DNA of 6,465 bases from Paracoccaceae bacterium. Lineage in GTDB: Bacteria; Pseudomonadota; Alphaproteobacteria; Rhodobacterales; Rhodobacteraceae. Each line of letters starts with the position of its first letter. Position 1 is the stretch's first letter. Shown one piece after another: positions 1 through 6,436 of this stretch. Made by a program: the position numbers and the translations under genes. Where the stretch lies: assembly GCA_023263735.1 (NCBI GenBank), contig JALQUQ010000154.1:1-6465 (forward strand), written 5' to 3'. The notes under the pieces were generated by a model, which saw only the letters and a program-made list of their open reading frames with translations, ran no database searches and was not told where the DNA came from.

Positions 1-1
1 G

Positions 2-208
2 CAGGTCAGGGTGCAGCAGGTCGGGGCCGAAACCGTGCTGGCCCGCATCACCGCAATGATGGAAGAGGCGCAAGTGTCGAAACTGCCGGTGCAGGCGCTG
101 GTGGATCGGGTGACCCTGTGGTTCGTGCCCATCGTGATGGGGCTGGCCGCCGTGACCTTTGCCGTTCGCAGCAAACGGGGCGGTGCCGAATTCACGCGGG
201 GTCGCTAG
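2..208 (+). pseudogene. 3'-truncated heavy-metal (copper-type) P1B ATPase fragment
   Basis: The frame is open from the window edge and translates to a stretch typical of CopA-like P1B ATPases: [10 protein letters not shown], then [17 protein letters not shown], then a hydrophobic helix ([15 protein letters not shown]). In the family this segment lies after the actuator-domain TGE loop and enters the membrane helix just before the helix with the CPC metal-binding motif. Here similarity stops at about base 168. About 13 unrelated residues (RSKRGGAEF and onward) follow before a TAG stop. The CPC motif, the DKTG phosphorylation site and the ATP-binding domain are therefore absent, and a product ending here could not transport metal. 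The gene must start upstream of the window, since a GTG at 11 falls inside the conserved domain. Its end overlaps the convergent DUF2087 gene by 17 bases. Family is clear; copper specificity is inferred. The break may be real or an assembly join. Confidence 0.8.
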
Positions 209-740
209 GGTTTCGTTGCGCCAGCAGGCGGATCAAAAGACTGGCCTCGGCCGTGGGGGGCTTTTCCACCCTGCGATAGTCGCGGCAGTCGATGCTGCGC
301 GTGACCAATCCCAGCTCAACCATGGTGCGGCGCAAGATCGGTGCGTCGCCAAAGCCGTGCCAGCGGTTCAGCCATTGACTGATCTCGCGCTCGGTCATGG
401 AGACATGTTGCGGCAGTCGCGCCCAAAGGCCCCGCACCGCCAGATGCTGATGAACCGTCTTTGATGGCCATCGGATCAACCGCCCCCGCGCGTCAAACTG
501 GCGCAACACCGTTTCAACCAAGGTCGCATCCGGCAAGGCAGGCGCGGGTTTCGCCAATCGTTCCTGCGCGGTGTGGATTGCACGCAAATGCTGCACGTTG
601 CGATACCCCGCCGCACGCGCGGTCATGTTCATAAAGGTGAGGTGGCCGGGATCACCCGACCCATTGGCCAATTCCCGACGCAATGCCGTTGTAAAGGCAG
701 AAAGATCCGGAATCGAAAGAGAGATGACTTCACGCGTCAT
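192..740 (-). CDS. DUF2087 domain-containing protein
   Basis: A 182-residue protein starting with ATG at 740, preceded on the minus strand by AGAGGA four bases upstream. The C-terminal half (about residues 80-160) matches DUF2087: GRLIRWPSK, a helix with LWARLP, then [23 protein letters not shown] and [18 protein letters not shown]. This reads as a compact helix-turn-helix-like fold, seen in the family alone or attached to regulatory domains. The N-terminal part (residues 5-57) has an [19 protein letters not shown] helix and [14 protein letters not shown], a module I have seen ahead of DUF2087 but cannot name. No signal peptide or membrane helix is visible, so it is probably cytosolic. A DNA-binding or regulatory role is an inference from the fold; no function is established. 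The last residues (about RNPSDPA) may run past the natural end, because they lie near the ATPase break. It is 178 bases downstream of the nuclease gene, same strand. Confidence 0.85.
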   Translation of the reverse strand: MTREVISLSIPDLSAFTTALRRELANGSGDPGHLTFMNMTARAAGYRNVQHLRAIHTAQERLAKPAPALPDATLVETVLRQFDARGRLIRWPSKTVHQHLAVRGLWARLPQHVSMTEREISQWLNRWHGFGDAPILRRTMVELGLVTRSIDCRDYRRVEKPPTAEASLLIRLLAQRNPSDPA

Positions 741-918
741 GTGTTCCTCTGACTTGGGCCCATCGGATCGCGGTCACCGCTTGCGAAGGGCCCGCTGAGA
801 AAGACGCGGAATCCGTTTCGAGAAACAGGTTTAGCTTGGCCAGATGGCCCGGTGACGCCTGGGTGAACTGCCGACCCTGAGCCCGAGTCTATCCCCAATC
901 CCCCTATGCCGCCAAGGG
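741..918. other. Intergenic gap between xth stop and DUF2087 gene
   Basis: This 178-base stretch on the DUF2087/xth strand has no convincing gene. It holds GGGCCC at 756-761 and again at 788-793, which can pair around an inner GCGG/CCGC hairpin (770-780). It also holds an inverted repeat GTTT/AAAC at 815-826. None is followed by a run of T on the minus strand, so no intrinsic terminator for xth can be claimed. The structure would lie in the 5' leader of the DUF2087 mRNA. Confidence 0.35.
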
Positions 919-1707
919 TCAAAGATCGAATGTCGCAAAAACCGGCGCGTGGTCCGACGGCTGATCCCACCCTCGCACAGCGCGCAGAACGCGGCTGGAA
1001 TGAGAGGCATTCGAAATGTCGGGCGTCGCCCAGATGTGATCCAGCCGACGGCCCTTGTCGGCACTGTCCCAATCGGGGCTGCGGTAGGACCACCAACTGT
1101 AAAGAAGTCCGCTGGGAATATCCTTGCGCGTGATATCGACCCAGCCCCCGGCCTCTTGCGCTTGGGCAAGATGATCCACCTCGATCGGAGTGTGGCTGAC
1201 GATCTTGAGCAGCGCTTTGTGGTTCCAGACGTCATCCTCACGCGGGGCAATGTTCAGATCCCCGACCAGAATCGACTTTTGCGGTTTGGATGCCCGGAAA
1301 TCATCGCGCAAATGGGTCAGAAAATCGAGTTTTTGCCCGAATTTCACGTTTTCAGATCGGTCGGGAATGTCGCCACCCGCCGGGACATAGCAATTGTGAA
1401 TCGTAACCCCGTTTTCAAGCCGCGCGGCGACGTGACGGGCGTGGCCCAGTTGCGCCCAATCGGTGGAACCCGCATCCGTGATGGGCAGTTTGGACAGGAT
1501 GGCAACACCGTTGTACCCCTTTTGCCCACGCGCAACCATGTGAACGTAACCAAGCGCCTGAAATTGCTCGACCGGAATTTTTTCGACCGGGCTTTTGCAT
1601 TCTTGCAGGCACAGAATATCCGGCGTCTCTTCCGTCAAAAGACGGGCAACCAATGCTTCGCGCAGGCGAACCGAATTGATGTTCCATGTGGCCAAAGTAA
1701 AGGTCAT
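919..1707 (-). CDS. xth: Exodeoxyribonuclease III (AP endonuclease, EEP family)
   Basis: A 262-residue protein of the exonuclease III / AP endonuclease family, which cuts DNA at abasic sites and degrades 3' ends in base excision repair, using a divalent metal. All hallmark motifs are present: WNINS (residues 8-12, metal/active-site Asn), LQECK with Glu36, CYVPAG (106-111), GDLNIAP with Asp150 and Asn152, RLDHIW with Asp223, and SDHAP with Asp252 and His253. Length matches the family. The frame stays open upstream to an ATG at 1860, but that extension would span the terminator at 1826-1852 and adds 51 residues with no family match. MTFTLATWNINS at 1707 is the normal family start, although its ribosome-binding site is only a G-rich run. 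Probably transcribed from its own promoter in 1708-1825. No missing residues. Confidence 0.95.
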   Translation of the reverse strand: MTFTLATWNINSVRLREALVARLLTEETPDILCLQECKSPVEKIPVEQFQALGYVHMVARGQKGYNGVAILSKLPITDAGSTDWAQLGHARHVAARLENGVTIHNCYVPAGGDIPDRSENVKFGQKLDFLTHLRDDFRASKPQKSILVGDLNIAPREDDVWNHKALLKIVSHTPIEVDHLAQAQEAGGWVDITRKDIPSGLLYSWWSYRSPDWDSADKGRRLDHIWATPDISNASHSSRVLRAVRGWDQPSDHAPVFATFDL

Positions 1708-1973
1708 CACCCGCCCCCGTAATCTGTTACGCTGTGAGGTATGACCCAGATCGACCCGGAAATGAAGCGCAACCGCCAGAATGATCAGATTTCGCCAGAC
1801 TGAAAGTTGCAGGCGACGTTGCGCCAAAAAAAGGCCGGGCGATGGCCCGGCCAGTTCCAACAGGGAGGTTCCGCGTCATAACCCCGGCGCGAAAAGGGGA
1901 ACCTTTCGGGACTGGATAGCCGTGCCCCTTAATACAACCCTACATTAATGAACAATGAGGCAACAATAGGACA
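1708..1973. other. Intergenic region between response regulator and xth
   Basis: These 266 bases hold the minus-strand terminator at 1826-1852, and an imperfect stem made by AGGTTCC (1866-1872) and GGAACCT (1898-1904), which might be part of the 3' untranslated region of the regulator mRNA. A 20-codon plus-strand frame at 1741-1803 starts just after a GAGG, but its spacing is too short for a normal ribosome-binding site and the peptide matches nothing I know. The xth promoter should lie between 1708 and 1825, but no clear -35/-10 pair stands out. Confidence 0.4.
1826..1852 (-). terminator. Intrinsic terminator downstream of response regulator
   Basis: On the minus strand a perfect 8-bp GC stem (GGCCGGGC / GCCCGGCC, at 1833-1840 and 1845-1852) closes a 4-base loop. 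Seven T residues (the A run at 1826-1832) follow at once. This is a textbook Rho-independent terminator. It lies about 120 bases past the regulator stop and 119 bases before the xth start, so it should keep the two genes as separate transcripts. The opposite orientation lacks a T run, so it is not bidirectional. Confidence 0.9.
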
Positions 1974-2660
1974 TTAGGAGACCAACCGATATCCACCCGA
2001 TTCTGTGACCAAAATGCGCGCACTTGACGGATCAGGCTCGATCTTTTGACGCAACCGGTAGATGTGCGTTTCAAGCGTGTGGGTTGTAACCCCCGCGTTA
2101 TAGCCCCAAACTTCGTGCAACAATACGTCACGGGCAACCACCCCGGTTTGGGCGCGATACAGGAATTTCAATATGTTGGATTCCTTTTCGGTCAACCGGA
2201 TCTTTTTGTCCCTTTCGTCCACCAGCAATTTCTGTGCGGGCTTGAACGTATACGGGCCAAGCTGGAACACCGCATCTTCGGACTGTTCATGTTGGCGCAA
2301 CTGCGCGCGAATCCGGGCCAAAAGAACCGGAAATTTGAACGGCTTGGTCACATAATCATTCGCACCGGAATCAAGGCCAAGGATCGTATCGGCGTCGGTA
2401 TCGTGTCCGGTCAACATCATGATCGGGCTTTTCACGCCAAGCTTGCGCATCCGGCGGCACAGTTCGCGGCCATCCGTATCCGGCAGACCAACGTCCAAGA
2501 TCACCAGATCATAGATCGCGGCTTTTGCCTTTTCCATGCCCTCGGCACCGGTTCGCGCCTCAAACACGTCAAAGTCTTCGGTCATAACCAGTTGTTCTGA
2601 AAGCGCTTCGCGCAGATCATCGTCGTCGTCTACAAGCAGAATTTTGCGAAGTTGGGCCAT
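1974..2660 (-). CDS. OmpR/PhoB-family two-component response regulator
   Basis: A 228-residue DNA-binding response regulator. The receiver domain (residues about 5-120) has the acidic pocket Asp11/Asp12, the phospho-acceptor Asp56 in LVILDVGLP, Thr84 and Lys106 in VTKPF. The C-terminal winged helix (about 130-228) has RLTEKESNILKFL, then VWGYNAGVTTHTLETHIYRLRQKI as recognition helix, and ends SGGYRLVS. All residues needed for phosphorylation are intact. The start at 2660 has GGAGG eight bases upstream (2669-2673 on the plus strand) and gives the usual MxxLRKILLVDDD beginning; the frame runs upstream to 2705 without support. No histidine kinase lies in the window, so the partner is unknown and must be elsewhere. 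It is divergent from ribA and ends in the terminator at 1826-1852. Close relatives are common in Alphaproteobacteria, but I cannot give it a specific name. Confidence 0.95.
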   Translation of the reverse strand: MAQLRKILLVDDDDDLREALSEQLVMTEDFDVFEARTGAEGMEKAKAAIYDLVILDVGLPDTDGRELCRRMRKLGVKSPIMMLTGHDTDADTILGLDSGANDYVTKPFKFPVLLARIRAQLRQHEQSEDAVFQLGPYTFKPAQKLLVDERDKKIRLTEKESNILKFLYRAQTGVVARDVLLHEVWGYNAGVTTHTLETHIYRLRQKIEPDPSSARILVTESGGYRLVS

Positions 2661-2816
2661 TGTCCAAGCCTCCATCAGGTGTCTTGAACAAGAGATGCGC
2701 AGCAATCACATTTCTTGCAACGGATGCTACGAATTTCTCACGCGGACGTGTCAAAGGCAGACGGTATGTTTCAATTTCCGGCGGCTGTGGCTAGAGATTG
2801 CCAACAGGAGTGACAC
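2661..2816. promoter_or_regulatory. Divergent intergenic region of regulator gene and ribA
   Basis: These 156 bases must hold the leftward promoter of the response regulator and probably the rightward one of ribA. It is too short and lacks the recognisable conserved helices for me to call an FMN riboswitch. It has a GGAGG site for the regulator (2669-2673, minus strand) and an AGGAG site for ribA (2806-2810, six bases before the ATG). No operator-like direct or inverted repeat stands out. Confidence 0.55.
2724..2754 (-). promoter_or_regulatory. Possible sigma-70 promoter for response regulator
   Basis: On the minus strand a perfect -35 hexamer TTGACA (2749-2754) is followed 19 bases later by a poor -10-like TAGCAT (2724-2729). 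The spacing is longer than ideal and the -10 is weak, so this is a candidate only. It would give a leader of about 55-60 bases before the regulator ATG at 2660. Confidence 0.3.
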
Positions 2817-3905
2817 ATGACCCTTTCGCCGTCGATTCAGGAACAGTTGCAACGCGCCCGAGGCGACTTGCGCCTTGGCTTGCCGATTGTGCTGTTTGGG
2901 GCCGAGGGATCGGCGTTGGCCATCGCAGTCGAGTCGCTGACCGCTGAACGACTCGCCGATCTGCGGTCGTTGGGCACCTTGGAATTGGCGCTGACTGCCC
3001 GGCGGGCGGAAACCTTGAAAGCCCGGGTTTATGACGGCGATCTGTGCCGTTTGGCGGTGGCAGATGACCGGGGGTTGGATTGGCTGCAATCGGTGGCGGA
3101 CCCCTCGGATGATTTGTCGTCACCGCTGAAAGGTCCATTTCATTCGTTGCGCGATGGCAGCGCGCTCTTCCACAGGGTTGCCATTGCGCTGACCAAGTCG
3201 GCCCAATTGCTGCCCGCGGCAGTGGTCGTTCGGCTGAAAGAGGGGGCCACTTTGGCCACCCAGATGAACCTGAGCACGTTGCCTGCCGATCAAATCGCGC
3301 CAACACTTGCCTCTTTGTCGCCCATGACCGAGGTGAGCGCCGCGCGCCTTCCCATGGTTGCCAGCGCTGCCGGGCGCGTGCATGTCTTTCGCCCCCTGGA
3401 CGGTGGGGAAGAGCATTATGCAATCGAAATCGGCAGCCCGGATCGCGACAAGCCCGTGTTGGCGCGGCTTCACTCTGCCTGTTTTACAGGGGATGTTCTT
3501 GGAAGCCTGAAATGCGATTGCGGCCCGCAGCTGCGCGCCGCCCTCTTGCAGATGGGGCAAGAAGGCTCGGGCGTGCTGCTCTATCTGAATCAGGAAGGGC
3601 GCGGGATCGGTCTGGCGAACAAGATGCGGGCCTATTCCTTGCAGGATCAAGGCTTTGATACGGTCGAAGCCAACCATAGGCTGGGGTTCGAAGATGACGA
3701 GCGCGACTTCAGGATTGGCGCCGAAATCCTGCGCAAACTTGGGTTCTCATCAGTGCGCCTGTTGACGAACAACCCCAAAAAGATCGCCATGATGACGGGT
3801 TGCGGATTTTCAGTCACGGAACGTGTTCCCCTTAAGGTTGGCGAAACGCCTCAGAATAAGGGCTATCTGGCGACCAAAGCGCGGAAGTCAGGTCACCTTC
3901 TATGA
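2817..3905 (+). CDS. ribA: GTP cyclohydrolase II, long form with degenerate RibB-like N-domain
   Basis: A 362-residue protein. The C-terminal part (about 185-362) is a full GTP cyclohydrolase II, which opens the imidazole ring of GTP and releases formate and pyrophosphate in the first step of riboflavin synthesis. It has the zinc cysteines 222, 233 and 235 ([18 protein letters not shown]), [30 protein letters not shown] with Tyr273, DDERDF with Arg296, LLTNNPKK and a C-terminal GHLL. E. coli RibA is about 196 residues; the extra N-terminal 180 resemble the fold of the RibB partner ([17 protein letters not shown], then [14 protein letters not shown]) but lack the acidic DDEDRENEGD-type catalytic loop, so butanone phosphate synthase activity is unlikely. 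The start has AGGAG six bases upstream. Its TGA overlaps the next gene's ATG. Cytosolic. Confidence 0.95.
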   Translation: MTLSPSIQEQLQRARGDLRLGLPIVLFGAEGSALAIAVESLTAERLADLRSLGTLELALTARRAETLKARVYDGDLCRLAVADDRGLDWLQSVADPSDDLSSPLKGPFHSLRDGSALFHRVAIALTKSAQLLPAAVVVRLKEGATLATQMNLSTLPADQIAPTLASLSPMTEVSAARLPMVASAAGRVHVFRPLDGGEEHYAIEIGSPDRDKPVLARLHSACFTGDVLGSLKCDCGPQLRAALLQMGQEGSGVLLYLNQEGRGIGLANKMRAYSLQDQGFDTVEANHRLGFEDDERDFRIGAEILRKLGFSSVRLLTNNPKKIAMMTGCGFSVTERVPLKVGETPQNKGYLATKARKSGHLL

Positions 3906-4402
3906 ATCGTTGGGATCTGGTCGTCTCAAAATCCGGCGCGCGGATGGCAGGGCGGCAGTTTCCCTGTTCGATTGGGCGGGGCGGCATCGTTCCGGCCGAA
4001 CTGAAACGCGAAGGCGACGGCGCAACGCCCATGGGCACGCATCGGATCGTGGATGTGCTTTACAATGCCTCACGCCTGCCCCGCCCATCAAAATCGGCGC
4101 GCGCCGTTGGCCATTGGGATCGATGGTCAGACGATGTTCGTGACCCCGAGTACAATCACCACGTCCAACTCCCGCATGTGTTCAGCCATGAACGTCTTTG
4201 GCGCGACGATCCCCTTTACGATCTGGTCTTGGTGACCGATTGGAATTGGCCGCAGGCAAAACCCGGAAAGGGTTCAGCGATCTTTGTTCATAGGTGGCGG
4301 CGGCCACGCTTTCCCACCGCCGGATGCGTGGCCTTTGCGCCGCGCGACCTGTTGTGGATCGCCAAAGCCCTACGACCGACTTCGCGCCTGGTGATTGAAT
4401 AG
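3902..4402 (+). CDS. L,D-transpeptidase (YkuD-type) family protein
   Basis: A 166-residue protein with a YkuD-like catalytic region. [26 protein letters not shown] (about 24-49) is the conserved front half. The active site is His130 (FVH), then PTAGC with Cys142 and [10 protein letters not shown]. The family attacks the peptide stem of peptidoglycan through the Cys to make 3-3 cross-links or to attach proteins. The subgroup variant with PTAGC in place of the usual SxGC is one I associate with COG3786-type proteins of unproven substrate. The ATG overlaps the ribA stop as ATGA, so translation is likely coupled. No signal peptide or membrane helix is seen at the N-terminus ([12 protein letters not shown]), which is odd for a periplasmic enzyme; export by another route, a cytosolic role or a wrong start are all open. 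Stop is TAG. Confidence 0.9.
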   Translation: MNRWDLVVSKSGARMAGRQFPCSIGRGGIVPAELKREGDGATPMGTHRIVDVLYNASRLPRPSKSARAVGHWDRWSDDVRDPEYNHHVQLPHVFSHERLWRDDPLYDLVLVTDWNWPQAKPGKGSAIFVHRWRRPRFPTAGCVAFAPRDLLWIAKALRPTSRLVIE

Positions 4403-4468
4403 GCGCGCATTCCGCTTCCCAAACCGCTTTGGACGGCCTATGATCAGGTCTGGGAGAAGGAGACGGAA
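4403..4468. other. Short spacer with ribosome-binding site for amylosucrase gene
   Basis: This 66-base gap has no terminator-like hairpin with a T run, so the last gene may be cotranscribed with ribA and the YkuD gene. AAGGAG at 4457-4462, six bases before the ATG at 4469, is a strong ribosome-binding site and fixes that start. Confidence 0.6.
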
Positions 4469-6436
4469 ATGGCGCGGGCAGCTTCGGCACAGGGCGGTAA
4501 AGACGAACTTTTTGCTTTGCGGCTGGAACGATCGGCGCCGGATCTTTGGCCCATGCTTGACCTGCTCTATGGCCACCACCCCGATTATGAACAATTCCGT
4601 GCCGCGCTCCTCAAGACATTGAAAAAGGCGTGGGACTCCCGTCCCGACGACCTGTGCCAACTTGATCTTAGACGCGATCTGAACCCTGAATGGTTCCGCA
4701 AGCCGGATATGGCGGGTTATGTGTTCTATATCGACCGCTTTGCAAAGGATCTTAGTCAAGTTTTTGAAAAAATTGACTATTTGCAGGAACTTGGCATCAC
4801 CTATGTTCATCTGATGCCCTGCCTGAAACCACGGCCGGGCGACAGTGACGGAGGATACTCCGTCATGGATTACCGCAAGATCAACCCGGATTATGGGTCG
4901 ATGGATGATTTCGAAGCGCTGACCAAGGCGCTCCGCGAACGTGGAATTTCTGTCTGCATCGACCTTGTCCTGAACCACACGGCAAAAGAGCATGCTTGGG
5001 CCAAAAAGGCCGCCAAGGGTGACAAGAAATACCAAGATTATTACCTGATGTTTGACGACGACACGCTTCCAAAGCGGTATGAAGAGTCGTTGGTTGAGGT
5101 GTTTCCCGACAATGCGCCGGGCAATTTCACCTATTACCCCGATTTTGGGAAATGGGTCTGGACCACCTTTAACGAACATCAGTGGGATCTGAACTGGGCG
5201 AATCCGCAGGTCTTTCTGGAAATCGTCGACATCATGCTTTTTCTGGCAAACCGCGGCGTCGATGTCTTGCGATTGGATGCTGTGGCCTTCATGTGGAAAC
5301 GCATGGGCACGCGTTGCCAGTCGGAGCCCGAGGTTCATATGATTCTTCAGGCGCTGCGGGCATGTTCGCGGATCGCTTCGGCCTCTGTTCTGCATCTGGA
5401 AGAGGCCATCGTTTCTCCGGCCGAAATGCTCCCCTATCTGGGTCGCGGACTCCACGATGGGAAAGAGGGCAACCTTGCCTATCATAACAGCCTGATGGTT
5501 CAGTATTGGTCGGCCCTTGCCAGCCGGGACACGACCCTGATGACACAGGTTCTTGCCCGCCATTTCCCGGAAACGCTCAGTAATGCCACCTATGCGACCT
5601 ATATTCGCTGCCACGATGATATCGGTTGGGCAATAACGGATGAGGATGCGCAGGCTGCAGGGCTAAGCGGGCACCATCATCGCGCATTTCTTTCGGACTT
5701 TTACGATGGAACCTTCCCCGGTTCCTTTGCCCGGGGCACGCTGTTTCAGGTGAACGAGGCGACGGGCGACAAGCGGATTTCGGGCACGTTTGCCAGTCTT
5801 GCAGGTGCCGAGGCCGGCCCCGAACAGCGGGAATTCGCAGTGCAACGCATGCTGATGGGCCATGCCCTGATCGCAAGTTTTGGCGGAATCCCCTTGATTT
5901 ACATGGGGGACGAAGTCGCGCTGACCAACGATTATGGCTATGTGAACGCCCCCGATCATGCGCATGACAGCCGTTGGATTCATCGGCCCCAGATGGATTG
6001 GGCGGCGACGGACCTTGCCGATGCAAATGCAATGTCGACGCGGGTTTATCTTGGCACCCGTGATATTCTGGCCCGCCGGAAAGAAATTCAAGGGCTGCAT
6101 GCGGCTTATGGAACGCGGATTTGCTTTGGTCCAAATCGGGCGATCTTTGCCTTTGCGCGCTTGGCGCCAACGGGAACAATCTTGTGCCTGTTCAACTTTT
6201 CGGAACAGTGGCAATCCTTGCCGACACAGTGGTTGGATCAGCAAGGTTTGACCCGCTATCATGACCTGTTGTCGGATCACCCAATTGCAGTGTCAGATGG
6301 CCAAGTTTCAAGCAGGGGGCGTGCTACTTGGCGTAGTCGTCGCGGATACGGCCAATCCGTTGACCACAGACCGTATTCTGTATTCGGGTATGAGCAACGG
6401 AGCGACAGGTGCAACCAAGCGCATCCCGTTCCGTAG
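4469..6436 (+). CDS. Amylosucrase-type GH13 glucosyltransferase, C-terminus disrupted
   Basis: A GH13 subfamily 4 enzyme, which splits sucrose and either moves glucose onto an alpha-1,4-glucan (amylosucrase) or releases it (sucrose hydrolase). Domains: helical N-terminal domain (1-80), (beta/alpha)8 barrel from about 82, C-domain from about 545. Motifs: SDGGYSV (Asp127, Tyr130), DLVLNHT (165-171), VLRLDAVAF with nucleophile Asp270, LEEAIVSP with acid/base Glu312, CHDDIGW with His382 and Asp383, DSRWIHRP. Amylosucrase is about 630-640 residues; here family-like sequence ends near residue 613 (base about 6307, after SDGQV). The frame then reads about 42 unlike residues to 6436. A frame shifted at about 6308 gives FKQGACYLA and TAG at 6334-6336, close to a natural end. 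No signal peptide, so cytosolic. Amylosucrase versus sucrose hydrolase cannot be settled. Sequencing error, true frameshift or chimeric join near 6307 is likely. Confidence 0.88.
   Translation: MARAASAQGGKDELFALRLERSAPDLWPMLDLLYGHHPDYEQFRAALLKTLKKAWDSRPDDLCQLDLRRDLNPEWFRKPDMAGYVFYIDRFAKDLSQVFEKIDYLQELGITYVHLMPCLKPRPGDSDGGYSVMDYRKINPDYGSMDDFEALTKALRERGISVCIDLVLNHTAKEHAWAKKAAKGDKKYQDYYLMFDDDTLPKRYEESLVEVFPDNAPGNFTYYPDFGKWVWTTFNEHQWDLNWANPQVFLEIVDIMLFLANRGVDVLRLDAVAFMWKRMGTRCQSEPEVHMILQALRACSRIASASVLHLEEAIVSPAEMLPYLGRGLHDGKEGNLAYHNSLMVQYWSALASRDTTLMTQVLARHFPETLSNATYATYIRCHDDIGWAITDEDAQAAGLSGHHHRAFLSDFYDGTFPGSFARGTLFQVNEATGDKRISGTFASLAGAEAGPEQREFAVQRMLMGHALIASFGGIPLIYMGDEVALTNDYGYVNAPDHAHDSRWIHRPQMDWAATDLADANAMSTRVYLGTRDILARRKEIQGLHAAYGTRICFGPNRAIFAFARLAPTGTILCLFNFSEQWQSLPTQWLDQQGLTRYHDLLSDHPIAVSDGQVSSRGRATWRSRRGYGQSVDHRPYSVFGYEQRSDRCNQAHPVP

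Noticed and set aside
949..1722. Long plus-strand frame of 257 codons over the xth gene
   Set aside because: It is antisense to a gene with all catalytic motifs, has no recognisable product and arises from the codon use of xth.
1741..1803. Small plus-strand peptide of 20 residues between xth and the regulator
   Set aside because: The GAGG is only about one base from the ATG, no family is recognised and the region serves xth on the other strand.
1708..1860. N-terminal extension of exonuclease III from the ATG at 1860
   Set aside because: It would cross the terminator hairpin and adds residues with no family match, and the normal start motif MTFTLATWN begins at 1707.
1866..1904. AGGTTCC/GGAACCT stem as a second terminator
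   Set aside because: The loop is long (25 bases) and no T run follows on either strand.
2046..2600. Plus-strand frame of 184 codons over the response regulator
   Set aside because: It is antisense to an intact regulator and has no ribosome-binding site or recognised domain.
2661..2816. FMN riboswitch ahead of ribA
   Set aside because: The expected multi-helix conserved core is not visible and the leader available to ribA is short.
4370..5614. Long minus-strand frame of 414 codons over the amylosucrase gene
   Set aside because: It is a shadow of the GH13 gene; the translated protein has no family motif and no credible start site.
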